DNA of 64,000 nucleotides from Branchipolynoe longqiensis (GCA_030323885.1 CM059199.1:41982590-42046589), one strand, 5' to 3'; shown: positions 9,505 through 19,468, numbered from the stretch's first letter. Program-made: numbers and translations. The notes: generated by a model from the sequence alone, not told the origin.

Positions 9505-9710
9505 ATGTTAACCATATCTTAACCTGATGTTAAGATATGGTTAACATCAGGTTAACCATGTCTTGGTTAACCTGATGTTAACCAAGACATACCAGTTGGT
9601 TAACATCAACTGGTATGTCAGTTGATGTTAACATATCAACTGACATAGTTGATATGTTAATAAAGCATATTTTAACATATGCTTTATTAACATACACCAA
9701 TGTTAATAAA
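9505..9710. repeat. Chain of nine overlapping hairpins
   Basis: Successive perfect inverted repeats, with arms: 9505-9523/9529-9547; 9538-9558/9564-9584; 9558-9571/9577-9590; 9586-9598/9607-9619; 9599-9612/9619-9632; 9614-9626/9635-9647; 9628-9641/9647-9660; 9653-9670/9677-9694; 9683-9693/9700-9710. Loops are 5-8 nt. The right arm of each hairpin supplies part or all of the left arm of the next. Words GTTAAC and TGATGTTAAC recur. This is not a simple tandem repeat. Confidence 0.9.
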
Positions 9711-9724
9711 TGGTTTATGTTATT

Positions 9725-9826
9725 AATCCCTTGGGTCGGTAAAAGTGGAGGCTCAGGCTTTCTTTCGACAAACTGTCTAATGGTGAAAACAAGTCTATCC
9801 ATAATAAGCAGTATAAATCTTCAAGA
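9725..9826 (+). mobile_element. SINE2 tail fragment
   Basis: ATCCCTTGGGTCGGTAAAAGTGGAGGCTCAGGC...CAAACTGTCTAATGGTGAAAACAAGTC...GCAGTATAAATCTT matches SINE2 at 3390-3500. The head is missing. It directly follows the hairpin chain and is part of the block that splits SINE1. Confidence 0.85.
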
Positions 9827-9828
9827 AT

Positions 9829-10072
9829 GACTTACACAATTGATATGTATCGCTTCCTGGTTTGGCTCTCAGGATTAATAGCATAGGGCAAGGACTGGTT
9901 AGCACAGCATCAGGATAATGTGAGCGGGATATTGCCTCATGTGCTGGTGGCATGATTTCCCAGTGGGAAAATACTATAAAGTCACCATGAGTGTGCATTT
10001 CCACAATTCGGTACGCATCCTGGGATGTATGACCTTAGATGTTGCCAGGACATGAACTTCCAACAACCACCC
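9829..10072 (+). mobile_element. SINE1 body and tail, right half of interrupted copy
   Basis: AATGACTTACACAATTGATATGTATCGCTTCCTGG through GATGTTGCCAGGACATGAACTTCCAACAACC completes the copy whose head lies at 9412-9496. Confidence 0.85.
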
Positions 10073-10269
10073 AACCCACCCCTCCTACCTGTACACACAC
10101 ACGCGCACGACCCTAGTCCCAGTCACGCATGCTCCACAGCAATCACCAAGCGGGACTGGCTTCTTTGAAACAAACTATCGATTCTTTCCATCCAACAGAT
10201 ATCATTACGTTGCTTTTAATCTCCCAGAAGTCTTAGCGCCCCGAACCAGCGGACGTGAACGGTCCCCCG
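10073..10269. other. Unassigned sequence
   Basis: CA-rich spacer, then unique sequence. Nothing recognised. Confidence 0.5.
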
Positions 10270-10398
10270 GGTAGGGGGAAATGGTTGATTGGTTGGATGT
10301 TGGAGTTTTACTCCCTAGCAACATCAGGTTATATGAGGTGGGCACCGCCTTGTGAAAGTCCGTACTCATGACAACTTTATAGTGCTCCCCCACTGTCA
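10270..10398 (-). mobile_element. SINE1 tail-half fragment
   Basis: GGAGTTTTACTCCCTAGCAACATC...GGTGGGCACCGCCTTGTGAAAGTCCG...TAGTGCTCCCCCACTG; cut at the CCCCACTG of the body. A complete SINE1 follows in the same orientation. Confidence 0.85.
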
Positions 10399-10404
10399 CG
10401 GAAG

Positions 10405-10745
10405 GGTTCGTTCGTTTGTTTATTGTTGTTGTACGTCCTAGCAACATCTAAGGTCATATCAGGACGGGTACCGCCTTGTGACAGTGCTTACTCATGGCGA
10501 CTTTATAGTGCTGCCCTACTGCGAAATAAGATTGCCAGCACCATGACCCGATATCCCACTCATTCACATTAGCCTGACATTGAGCTGAGCAGTCCTTGCC
10601 CTATCCTATTAATGCAGAGTGCCTGGTTCGGAAGCGACGAGTATACATTTGATTTATAAGTCATTGGTTTGACTCGACCAGGAAGCAAACTCCTGACTTT
10701 CCGCAAGCAAGGTCCACGCTCTACCAATTCGGCCACACGCACCCA
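10405..10745 (-). mobile_element. Full-length SINE1, type B head
   Basis: The complete series from TTTATTGTTGTTGTACGTCCTAGCAAC to the head (CTCTACCAATTCGGCCACACGC) is present. The type B head is damaged at GGAAGCAAACTCCTGACTTTCC. It is followed by GTGAGTGG repeats. Confidence 0.92.
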
Positions 10746-10960
10746 GTTTGGTTGGTGGTGGTGTGAGTGGGTGAGTGGGTGAGTTGGTGGGTGAGTGGGT
10801 GGGTGAGTGAATTGGTGGGTGAGTGTGTGGGTGAGTGGGTGGGGGTGTGAGTGGGTGGGTGAGGGGGCATAGTTGGTTGGTGGTATGCTGAGTGGGTGGG
10901 TGGGTGAGTGGATTAGTGGATGGTTACCGGTGGACATATATATATATATATTTTATATAT
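10746..10960. repeat. GTGAGTGGGTGG repeat and TA tract
   Basis: Tetranucleotide-like GTGA/GTGG array followed by an AT dinucleotide tract (10937-10960). Pro/Thr/His-rich minus-strand frames here are artefacts. Confidence 0.9.
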
Positions 10961-11009
10961 CGTAATCGTTCCTGAGTAGGTGGGTGGGTAATGTAGTACC
11001 TATCTGCTA

Positions 11010-11345
11010 AAATACCTCAGGGAGTTTGACGCCCCTGCCTTGCAAAGTTATAAACCACTGCCTTGTGGTATAGCTTCTTGATAGAACCAAAGGCTAAGCG
11101 AGAAAACCCTAACAGAAAAGCATGCTTCCATGGCAGCGTTAAGGGCGGTTATGAAGGGAACTCCCAACATCTCCCAGCTAGCTATTGCAGGGACAAATAG
11201 TTTGCGCCTGTGTTGACATGTTCTTGCCGATGTGAGACCTCTATTTGCTCCCCGAGAAAGTGATGCTAGTAACTTGCAAAAGCCAGCAGCACTTCAACAC
11301 TTTGCAAGCAGCTTTTATGAAATGCCCAACCATGCATAATAGCAT
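11010..11345 (+). repeat. Dispersed repeat P, copy 1
   Basis: About 330 bp from ATACCTCAGGGAGTTTGACGCC to GCAAGCAGCTTTTATGAAA, roughly 80% identical by eye to the reverse complement of 49750-50075. Similarity stops at the same ATGAAA in both copies. The 49.7-kb copy continues into a LINE C-terminal frame, so P may be a non-coding or decayed part of that LINE. No coding frame is visible here. Confidence 0.65.
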
Positions 11346-11390
11346 GGTTAAGAAATGAAAGCAGTCTTTGTTGCATTGCGACCGACAGCA

Positions 11391-11450
11391 TGATGATGAT
11401 GATGATGGGTGGGTGGTTTAGTGGCTTGGACATATATATATATATATCCT
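11391..11450. repeat. ATG trinucleotide and TA simple repeats
   Basis: GATGATGATGATGATGG then ATATATATATATAT. Confidence 0.85.
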
Positions 11451-11529
11451 AATCGTTGCTGAGTGGGCAGGCATGTCGCAGGCATGACGGGGACCAGTCA
11501 GACAGGCGATGGGCCTCCCAAGGGGGGGG

Positions 11530-11985
11530 GGGGGGCGACTCCAAGTACAGTTTGCAAACACAGTCGTCTGGGTTAAGCTCCATGTTCAGTCTCGAAACCA
11601 TGTCTCCAAGCGCGGTTCCGCAAAAGTAACATACAGGGACAGCCTCCGGCCGCAGTCTCCGGGCACAGCAGTCTCCAGATACAGTCCAAGGGCACAGCAG
11701 TCTCAGTCTGGAGGCATAGTCTGGAGGCGCATTATCGGGGCACACTATTCAGGCGCAGTGTCTAATGGCACTCTCCATATATGCACTTTCACTGACAGTC
11801 TCAAATCATAGAGTCAATACACTCTCCAACCGTATTGTCGAAATATAGGTATTCAATGTCAATCTCCAAGCCCAGTCTCCATGCCTAGAATCAAATGTGT
11901 CACCAATCACAGTTCCAAGTAGACTGTCCAAGGGCACATTCCATTCGCACTCTCCACTCACACTCTCCACTCACAATGAGGCTCA
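11530..11985. repeat. Degenerate ~12-bp CAGTCTCCAAGC repeat
   Basis: Repeated words CAGTCTCC(G/A)(G/A)GCACAG and ACTCTCCACTCAC make a diverged short tandem repeat. A run of G precedes it (11521-11534). Two frames of about 100 residues cross it without motif. Confidence 0.6.
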
Positions 11986-12029
11986 CAAACGAGCGGACGG
12001 CTGACCCGATTATATAGACTGCTTTCTGT

Positions 12030-12292
12030 GAGTTTTTGTGTTTATTGGTTTAAGTCCTAGCATCATGTAAGGTCATATCAGGACGGGTACGGAATTGTGA
12101 CAGTGTGCACTCATGGCGACTGTATAGTGCTGCCCCACTGGGAGACCAGGCCACAAACACCATGACCTGATATCCCACTCAGTCACATTATCCTGACACC
12201 GAGCCAACCCATCCTTGCCTTATCCTAATAATGTCGAGCGCCTGGCTAGGAAGTGGCAAGTATGCTTTTTTAAGTCATTACTTTGACTCGAG
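12030..12292 (-). mobile_element. SINE1 copy lacking the head
   Basis: TTTAAGTCCTAGCATCATGTAAGGTCATATCAGGACGGG through CATTACTTTGACTCGAGC; the tRNA head is replaced by GAGAGAGTGAGTG repeat. Confidence 0.9.
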
Positions 12293-12339
12293 CTGAGAGA
12301 GTGAGTGCACTGTTGAGGGGTTAGCATATCTGGTTAAAG

Positions 12340-13165
12340 AAGGAAATAAGGGAGTGTGAGTGTGGGGGGAAGCAGGAGATCGAGAGGGAGAGCGAGAGTG
12401 AGAGCGAGAGTGAGAGGGAGAGGGAGAGGGAGAGTGGGAGGGAGAGGGGGAGGGGGAGGGAAGGGACGAAAGAGGGAGAGTGATAATGGGAGGGATAGGG
12501 ACAGCAATAGGGAGGGGAGATGGCGACGGAGAGGGGAGGGCAGGGAGGGGAGGGAGAGGGGAGATATATATGATATGCGAGGGGGAGGGGAGAGGGAGAG
12601 GGAGAGGGAGAGGGATAGGGAGAGGGAGAGGGAATGGGAGAGAGCAAAGGAAAGGGGTGTGAGAGTGAGAGGGAGACGTAGGGGAGAGGGAGAGGAAGGG
12701 AGGTGGTGAGAGAGAGGGTGGGCAAGAGGGGAGGGGTCAGGACGGGGAAAGGGAAAGGTAGAGGGAGAGGAGAGGAAGGGAGATGGTGTGAGAGAGGGTT
12801 AGGAATAGAGGAGAGATCGGGCCGGGTAAAGGAAACGAGAAAGTGTGAGGAGAGGAGAGGGTGAGGGTAGGTGGAGGGGGAGGGGAGGGATAGGGGGAGG
12901 AGAGAGGGAGAAGAGAACGGAGACGGAGACGGAAAGGGAAACGGAACGCGACACGGAGACGGAGAGGGATACGGAAATGGAGAAGGATACGGAAATGGAG
13001 GAGACGGAGACGGAAACGGATACGGAGACGGACAGGGATACGGAGAGAGACGGAAATGGAGAAGGATACGGAGACGGAGACGGAACCGGAGACCGAAACG
13101 GAAATGGAGACGGAGACGGAGAGCGACAGGGAAAGGAATTGGGAGAGGGTGACCGAGAGAATGAT
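12340..13165. repeat. Long purine-rich minisatellite (GGGAGA / GGAGAC)
   Basis: About 800 bases of G/A-rich plus strand. 12360-12850 is GAGGGAGA-type; 12915-13140 changes to GGAGACGGAAAC hexamer-type with periodic C. Arg/Glu/Gly-rich plus frames and Ser/Pro/Leu-rich minus frames are artefacts. Polypurine of this length could form triplex DNA (inference). Confidence 0.92.
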
Positions 13166-13660
13166 GGAGATGTGTAAGGACAGGGAGAGTATGAGGGGAA
13201 TGAGTGAAGCACGGATGGAAAATGAGGTGGAGTGGTCAGGATATTTCACTGCAATTGGTCTGCATAGGACAAGGCATTTAAGCAGGAGAAAGGGCTGAAC
13301 AATGTGACTGGTGGGTGGGTGGGGACAGAAGAGAGAAGGTGTGTGTGTGTAAGGAGCGGAGAGTGAGGGGAAGTGGAGAGGCTGATGGATGAGACCTATG
13401 CACGGGGCGCCCATCATTGGTCATCTTGACAAGAGAACCCGAATCCAGCTCTGACACAGTGAGTTAGGAGTCAGGGACGAATTTAGCAGCTGCCTTCCAT
13501 GTTTACGTCCACTCCTTGTAGTCAGTTATCGCCGGCACACAACATGCCGGGCGGTGACAGCCACACGGCCGGCCCGGCTGATCCATTGGGGCCCTGCCGG
13601 CCTCAGTGCTGGCTCAAGGTATATGTACGCATGTGTGTAAGGGAGCGGGGGGAGTGGGAG
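13166..13660. other. Unassigned sequence
   Basis: Transitional sequence, partly GT/AG-rich (about 13320-13380), with no recognised family or gene. Confidence 0.5.
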
Positions 13661-13913
13661 TGGGAGTGGGGCAGTAGTGGTGGTGGTGGTGGTGGGGGGG
13701 GGGTGAGAGGGTGAGTGAGGGTTTAGGGTGAGGGTGCGGGTTCGGGTGAGAGTGGAGTGGGGGTGGGTGGGCGTGGGGGTGAGTGTGGGGGTGATGTTGA
13801 GGGTGGGGCTGATGGTGAGGGTGGGGGTGAGGGTATCGGTGATGGTGATGGTGGGGGTGAGGGTGGGGGTGAGGGTGATGGTCAGAGTGAGGGGGTGAGG
13901 GTGATGGTCAGGG
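13661..13913. repeat. GGGTGA minisatellite, left part
   Basis: GGTGGTGG then GGGTGAGGGTG hexamer/dodecamer repeat. Interrupted at 13914 by the LTR-like element and resumed at 14424. Confidence 0.9.
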
Positions 13914-14423
13914 TGTACATTTTTCGGATTTACGGCATGCAAATGTTCTATTACTAAACAGGTGTACGTGACCAAGCGCATGTATGTATGTATGTGACCA
14001 AGCGCATGTATGTGGTGCCTGAGTGGGATGTAAATAGATATAGTCGTGCTGGCAGGGCTGTGTGTAAGGGGCACTCAGGGCCTACCCCCTCCCCCTCTGC
14101 TGGGTAGGATCACCACTCTCAGGGTGATGGTTGGTGGTGGCCAGGGGGGCCACATAGCTTGGTGGTGGTGGGCAGACCACTGGTAGCCATGGGGACCAGG
14201 AATGCTGGATCCCTAGTGGTAGGGCCAAGAATGCTCGTTTCCCATTGGGGGAAAATGGTTGGGCGATACTCTACAATGAACCCATGTACCATATAAATAA
14301 TAAACCAGAGGGCTTGACTCTCTCTCTTCCTTTACAGTTTATACTCTTCCTTTCGCTTTGTCTGTATTGATTTCACTATAGCCTGCCTACACGGCCACAT
14401 ATTCGAGCTTCAGACATTCTACA
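13914..14423 (+). mobile_element. Solo-LTR-like element, copy 2
   Basis: Begins TGTACATTTTTCGG, ends GACATTCTACA (TG...CA). Inner landmarks shared with copies 1 and 3: GCAAATGTTCTATTACT, GTGGTGCCTGAGTGGGATG, GCAGACCACTGGTA, CCATATAAATAATAAACCAGAGG (TATA-like and AATAAA words) and CGCTTTGTCTGTATTG. Flanking five bases are CAGGG and AAGGG, a near target duplication. It splits a GGGTGA minisatellite, which shows insertion clearly. No retroviral-type genes adjoin. Confidence 0.7.
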
Positions 14424-14476
14424 AAGGGGTGAGGGTTTGGGTGAGGGTTCGGGTGAGGGTTAGGGTGAGGGTTTGG

Positions 14477-14512
<36 letters not shown>

Positions 14513-14875
14513 TGAGGGTGGGGGTGAGGGTGAGGGTTAGGGTGGGGGTGAGGGTTAGGGTGAGGTTGAGGGTTAGGGCGAGGGTGAGGGTGAAGGTTAG
14601 GGCGAGAGTGAGGGCGAGAGTGATGGTAATGTTGAAGGTGAGAGTGAGGGTGAGGGTGAGGGTTAGGGTGAGGGTGAGGGTTAGGGTGACAGTGATGGTA
14701 AGGGTGAGGGTGATGGTGATGGTGAGGGTGAGGGTGAGGGTGAGAGAGAGGATTAGGGTGATGGTGAGAGTGAGGGTGAGGGTGAGGGTTTGGATGAGGG
14801 TGAGGGCTAGGGTGACAGTGAGGATTAGGGTGATGGTGAGGGTGATGGTGAGGGTGAGGATGGGGAGGCTGGGGG
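14424..14875. repeat. GGGTGA/GGGTTA minisatellite, right part
   Basis: GAGGGTGAGGGTTAGGGTGAGGG words. TTAGGG hexamers are scattered among TGAGGG variants, but there is no uniform telomeric run. Val/Arg/Gly-rich plus and Thr/Leu-rich minus frames are artefacts. The G-tracts could form quadruplexes (inference). Confidence 0.9.
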
Positions 14876-14884
14876 TTGGGGGCG

Positions 14885-15390
14885 GCAGTTGAGGGGGGGG
14901 GCGGCTTAAGGGGGGAAAGAGTGTGTTACACAGGTAACTGAAGATTACATATGTGCACATGCGTATTGCGCTTTATTCTTCATTCGTAATGGCGAAGATT
15001 TGAGGTGCAAAATGGAAAATAAACATGTTTGCAGGGGGGGGGGGGGGGTTCAAGGGGGAAAGCCTGTGTTCTCAGGACTGCAGGTTATATTAGTGCGCAT
15101 GTGTAATGCACTTTATTCATCATTCACAATCCCGAACATTGTGTTGAACAGTGGAAATTGCTTGCTTGTTGGCGTTTTACAGCCTTGCAATATAAATGGT
15201 TATATCAGGATGGGTACTGACTTGTGAGGGTGGTGGTGCCGGAGGGGATGTGAAGGGGTGGGGGGGGGGGGGAGCCCCTGTTCTTCGAACTGGAGCTTAT
15301 GGACGTGCGCATGCGGAATGCATTATATTCTTTATTCGTAATTGCCAAGATTTTAGTTGAAAAATGGAATTAAATATTTCTTGCTTGCTT
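14885..15390. repeat. Triplicated ~140-bp unit with G-run leader
   Basis: Three direct units at about 14885-15030, 15037-15165 and 15250-15390. Each starts with a G-run, then a GTGTTCTCAGGACTG-like stretch, then GTGCRCATGYGNAATGC...TTTATTC(A/T)TCATTCGTAAT...AAGATTT and AAAATGGAAAATAAA. Units 2 and 3 are each joined at the right to a SINE1 tail (GCTTGCTTG...TTTTACA). Confidence 0.75.
15160..15230 (-). mobile_element. SINE1 tail fragment
   Basis: GGCGTTTTACAGCCTTGCAATATAAATGGTTATATCAGGATGGGTACTGACTTGTGA; it ends abruptly in the third G-run unit. Confidence 0.75.
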
Positions 15391-15724
15391 GCTGCAGTTT
15401 TACATAAGGTTATATCAGGATGCTACTGATTTGTGACAGTGCGCACTCGTAGGAACTTCATAGTGCTGCCCCACTGGGAGACCAGGTCACCAGGCCACCA
15501 GCACCATGACCTGATATCCCACTCAGTTAGGTCACATTATCCTGACACTACGCCAACCAGTCCTTGCCCAATCCCAATAATGCTGAGCGCCTGACTAGGA
15601 AGTGACATGTATTAATTGTTAAGTCATTTGTTTGACTTAGCCAGGGTTCAAACTTGTCTGTTTGAATCCTACGATCTAGCAAAACGGGAAACGGATGCTC
15701 AACTCATTTGGTCATCCCATCTGG
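15380..15724 (-). mobile_element. SINE1, near full length, type A head
   Basis: Runs from TTTTACATAAGGTTATATCAGG to the head end CATTTGGTCATCCCATCTGG, with a small duplication in GAGACCAGGTCACCAGGCCACC. The last bases (TCTGG) are the target of element A. Confidence 0.9.
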
Positions 15725-16382
15725 GGCCGTATGCAGGAAACGGTGTTACGCGAGTTTTAGGTTAGCCGCTAAATGCGTATAGCTAACACCGACCGGGCGA
15801 AATATGTCAAGTGGTATGCAGGAGCGCCTAAACGGCCAGTGTTACTGTTAGCTAAACGTGAAATTATTTATAGATTTGGGAATTCCCTCTGGGTCTCTAC
15901 CCATATATTAGGCTTAAATATATTAAATGCTATCATATTTAACAGAATTAGATACGCAATAAGTGAAATTTGATGAAATTAACCGTAAATTCGAAGCAAT
16001 ATTAACGCTGCGGCCGTAACGGCGGCGATATTAACGGTTATATTTTAGAATCGACGAGTGTAAACTAAACAAATCGCTAATACATTGCCACCAATGCGTA
16101 GACGTCGGCCAGTATGGATGTCGACCTCGACACGGCGGTCGCGACGGCGGCGATTTGTTTACTTTACATTCGTCGATTCGAAAATATAAGTATTAATATC
16201 TCCGCCGTTACGGCGGCAGCGTTAATATTGCTTCGAATTTAGGGTTAATTTAATCATATTTCACTTATTGCGTATGTAATTCTGTTAAATATGACAGCAT
16301 TGAATAGATTTGGGTAGGACCGTACGCTAACACCGACCGTAAACCTGCTATGAAACAGGTTTAGGGTAAATGCGCGGTGTTA

Positions 16383-17122
16383 TGCCCCTGTCACACTATG
16401 ACGTGACTACGTCAGCGTAGGCAGAACGTGAAAATAATTATATTACGTCGACGTTATGGGCGTAATATGCAAATTGTGGACGTGAGCGTAACGTGAAAGT
16501 AACGTTGGTGTAAGTCGTGACCTTAGCTGTAACGTGACAACGTTAGGGGGGAGGGGTAATTGGCGACGTGACCGGGCGTTAGTGTAACGTGAGCGTAACG
16601 TCGCCGTAACGGGTGCGACGTGGACGTAACGTGACCGTAACGCCACCGTAACGCCACCGTAACGTGACCGTAACGTGACCGTAACGTGACCGTAACGTGA
16701 CCGTAACCGTGACCGTAACCGTGACCGTAACGTGACCGTAACGTGACCGTAACGTGACCGTAACGTGACCGTAACGTGCAAACGCTGGCCACACGTTGCT
16801 CCCACCCGGGCCGTCGGTCTGACGTGACATAACGTGACTCTAACGTCATTTACGCTGCTATAACGATCGCGGAACGTCTACCTAACGTCATTGTCACGTC
16901 ATCCCGACGTAACGGCTTCACGTCGAGATACGTCGAAAGTTTTGAACAGGTTCAAAACCTTGACGCGCGCCGACGTAACACGACGTAACATGACCTAGCT
17001 CGACATCACTCTAACGTCATTATGACGTCATCATAACGTAACCCAACGTACGGCAACGTAATGACGAAACATCGTCACGTTAGGCTCACGTTGGCTCGTT
17101 ACGTCGTAGTGTGACAGGGGTA
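16383..17122. mobile_element. Element B, copy 1 (PIF/Harbinger-like ends)
   Basis: Begins TGCCCCTGTCACACTATGAC and ends GTCGTAGTGTGACAGGGGTA. TTA lies on both sides (16380-16382 and 17123-17125), fitting the TWA target duplications of PIF/Harbinger transposons (known for that superfamily; assignment is inference). Inside is an 11-bp array (16600-16775) and many ACGT words. Nested in element A. Confidence 0.75.
16600..16775. repeat. 11-bp repeat CGTAACGTGAC inside element B
   Basis: About 15 units of CGTAACGTGAC, with 6-bp-shifted variants (CGTAACCGTGAC) in the middle. Thr/Leu/Arg/Ser frames on the minus strand are artefacts. Confidence 0.9.
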
Positions 17123-17349
17123 TTAGCGTAACACCGCTTCCTGCATACGGAATTTTGCTCGCTAAACACGCGAAATCCCTGCCGCTCCCTAGCTAACCGG
17201 AAACTCCGCTGCTCTGCGCTAAACGCGTTTTGGAGCCGTAACACCGACACCTGCATACGGCCCCTGGTCTCCTATATATTAGTTTGTACACGTATATAAA
17301 CACAGAACATGCTTTATTTCAAAAGGGAATCGCTGTTTTCTCTTCCACT

Positions 17350-17403
17350 CTTGTAGCTAGCTATAGGTCTCAGTGATGTACAAGCACCAATGCTGACCTA
17401 ATG
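17350..17403 (+). repeat. ~50-bp direct repeat flanking a SINE1
   Basis: TAGCTATAGGTCTCAGTGATGTAC followed by AAGCACCAATGCTGACC is repeated at 17767-17809. The two copies bracket SINE1 at 17430-17751. The length is far beyond a usual SINE target duplication, so it more likely reflects a local duplication. Confidence 0.8.
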
Positions 17404-17429
17404 CTAATGGCATCGTTTTAGTGCCGTCC

Positions 17430-17751
17430 CCAGTTTTGGGAGATCGGGGGATACGAACCCATGAGTTCATGGGTTCGAACCCTGATCGAGTCAAACCAAT
17501 GACTTAAAAATTGATACTTGTCGCTTCCTAGCCTTGTGCTCAGCATTACTAGAATACGGCACGGACTGGTTTGTTCAGGGTCAGGATAATGTGACTGAGT
17601 GGGATATCAGGTCATGGTGCTGGCAGCCTGATTTCTTAGTGGGGCAGCGCTATAAAGTCACCATGAGTGCACACTGTCAAAAGCCAGTCCCCATCCTTAT
17701 ATGACCTTAGATGTTGCTAGGATGTAAAACAAAAATAAATCAACAAACAAA
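17430..17751 (+). mobile_element. SINE1, 5' truncated, type A
   Basis: Starts within the head (GTTTTGGGAGATCGGGGG) and keeps the B box TGGGTTCGAACCC, junction, body and tail GATGTTGCTAGGATGTAAAACAAAAATAAATC. Confidence 0.9.
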
Positions 17752-17811
17752 AAAGTATTCCATTCTTATAGCTATAGGTCTCAGTGATGTACGAGCACCA
17801 ATGCTGACTTA

Positions 17812-18448
17812 AAGGGCGCATTCCTTACACGCGTTATGCAGTATGCGAATGTGAATGCGAATGCGACAAAACATCTAAATGCCTTGAAACCTATGAGCTA
17901 CATTCCTTACACACGGTATGCGAATGCGAATGCGAATGCGAATGCAAATGCAAATGCAAATGCAAATGCATTTTTCCGATCGGTCCATGTAGCGATCTGT
18001 GCGGTATGCGGTATGCGTCAAGCTGGGTGGAAACCTGAGTCTGATGTGTCCATTAGTTTAACACCAGGAGAGGCGACTGAGCATTACGGAATGGTCTCAC
18101 ACAGGGGTGAGGAGGGGAAACACATGGTGAGCTGGGCACCCTGGAGACATAAGGTTAGGGGAAAGCTATAAATGCTACCATGTGCACAGAAATATGAATA
18201 CCTATCTATAATTTGGTTATAATAAAGGTAGGAACCCCCATATGACGTACACAAAGTTACATAGATATAAATGCAATATCTGGTCATATACAGAGCAGTA
18301 TGGAGAATAATTGTTTATTTTTATTTGTTAAATATACCCAATTGTGTGCCACATACTGCATACCGCATACCATGTGTAAGGAATCATGCCATTCGCATAC
18401 CACATGTCGCATGCCACATACCACATACCGCATGTCAGGAATGCCCAC
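17812..18448. mobile_element. Element H, TTA-flanked inverted-repeat element
   Basis: Left AAGGGCGCATTCCTTACACG, right CATGTCAGGAATGCCCAC, with TTA on each side (17809-17811, 18449-18451). Near the left end is a 6-bp array GCGAAT/GCAAAT (17840-17970); near the right end are GCATACCACAT words, forming loose inverted arms. No protein. TWA target and array-bearing arms resemble families B, C and E. Confidence 0.65.
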
Positions 18449-18486
18449 TTAAAGCTGACCATCGGAACCTACTCTATTTTATTCGG

Positions 18487-18790
18487 GATTAATATTGCGT
18501 AGTCCGATGGCCTTTAGTTTGTCATTTCTGTAGATAAATATATGATGTTGATTTGTATAATCTACTTTATTTCAGCTTGAAATAACCTTTATTTGAAATT
18601 GCCAACTCTGGAGATATTTGAACTGTAAACGGGTAAACATAATTTGGACAAACACATCAGAATTCTGACAGCATAGGTTTAAACAGTAAGAGATTTTATC
18701 CAATTGAAGTATTGTGTCCTGCTAATTGCTATGCAGAAATAAATGCTAGTATTTACGTGCAATATACAGGATCCAATTAGTTAAGTGTTT
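18487..18790. mobile_element. Element J copy, left part
   Basis: ATTGCGTAGTCCGATGGCC...TGTAGATAAATATATGATGTTGATTTG...GCAGAAATAAATGC aligns with 28178-28548 and 33103-33450. The right terminus is absent. Confidence 0.65.
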
Positions 18791-19234
18791 TGGCTTTACA
18801 ATGTAATTTTTTTTGGAGTAATGGATCATTGTGAAAAGCTTGTGTATCTCAGAACAATTGATGGTATTAAAGTCTATGCTGTTAGATTAAATTGAAATAG
18901 TTGTCAGAGAAGACACAATATTGTACTCACATGGTTTAATCCAAAACTAAAGTTGCTACACGCACATGTACATAGTCTGGGCTGGCTGGTGGTGGTGGTG
19001 AAAGAGAGTGCGCACGCGCCATGCACCCTTATTTATAGGTTAAAATACAGGTACCAGTCAGGAGACCCCAACCTGTACCCGGCAGGCCCTTGGCTGCAGA
19101 GTATCAATGCAACCAGGTACCAGTCAGGTGATCTAGCCTGTCTTCAGAGCACTAAATAAAAACCACCCCAAAATTCCCAAATATTTTACAATTGGTTTAC
19201 CCGAGCTTTGGCTTTGACTTTGACTTTGACTCCG
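18791..19234. other. Unassigned sequence
   Basis: Contains a short near-duplicate GGTACCAGTCAGG(A/T)GA (about 19050 and 19116). No gene recognised. Confidence 0.5.
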
Positions 19235-19435
19235 CCCCCCCCCCCCCCCCCACACACACTCACTTTCCCAGTCGAGCTCACCACCCTCCTCCCCCCTCCC
19301 TCCCATCAGCCCCCCCCCCCCCCCCCCCCCCCAAACACACACACTACTGCCCTCATACACTCACTTCCCTCGTCCAACTCTCCACCCTACTCCCCCCTCC
19401 CGCTGCCCCCGCCCCCCCTCGACACACACAATTGC
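19235..19435. repeat. C-rich low-complexity tract
   Basis: Several poly-C runs separated by CACACAC and CCTCCC words. Pro/His/Thr-rich frames are artefacts. Confidence 0.9.
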
Positions 19436-19468
19436 TAACACTTATCCAAACAAGTGTGGTGTAAGAAG

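Larger units (their letters stand above)
15725..17262. mobile_element. Element A, copy 1, with element B nested inside
   Basis: Left end GGCCGTATGCAGGAAACGG, right end CGACACCTGCATACGGCC. Outer arms carry GCTAACACCG/CGGTGTTA; inner symmetric blocks are ATTCGAAGCAATATTAACG and TCGTCGATTCGAAAATATAA with CGGCGGCGATATTAA. Flanks are TCTGG (15720-15724) and CCTGG (17263-17267). Without the nested element B it is about 800 bp, close to copies 2 and 3 (709 and 721 bp). No transposase frame. Confidence 0.85.

Noticed and set aside
14424..14875. Telomere or interstitial telomeric array
   Set aside because: TTAGGG hexamers are present only among many TGAGGG and other variants; there is no uniform TTAGGG run.
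12321..14960. Ser/Pro/Leu- and Arg/Gly-rich ORFs over purine-rich and GGGTGA repeats
   Set aside because: Low-complexity translation with mirrored frames on the other strand and no start, domain or splice context.
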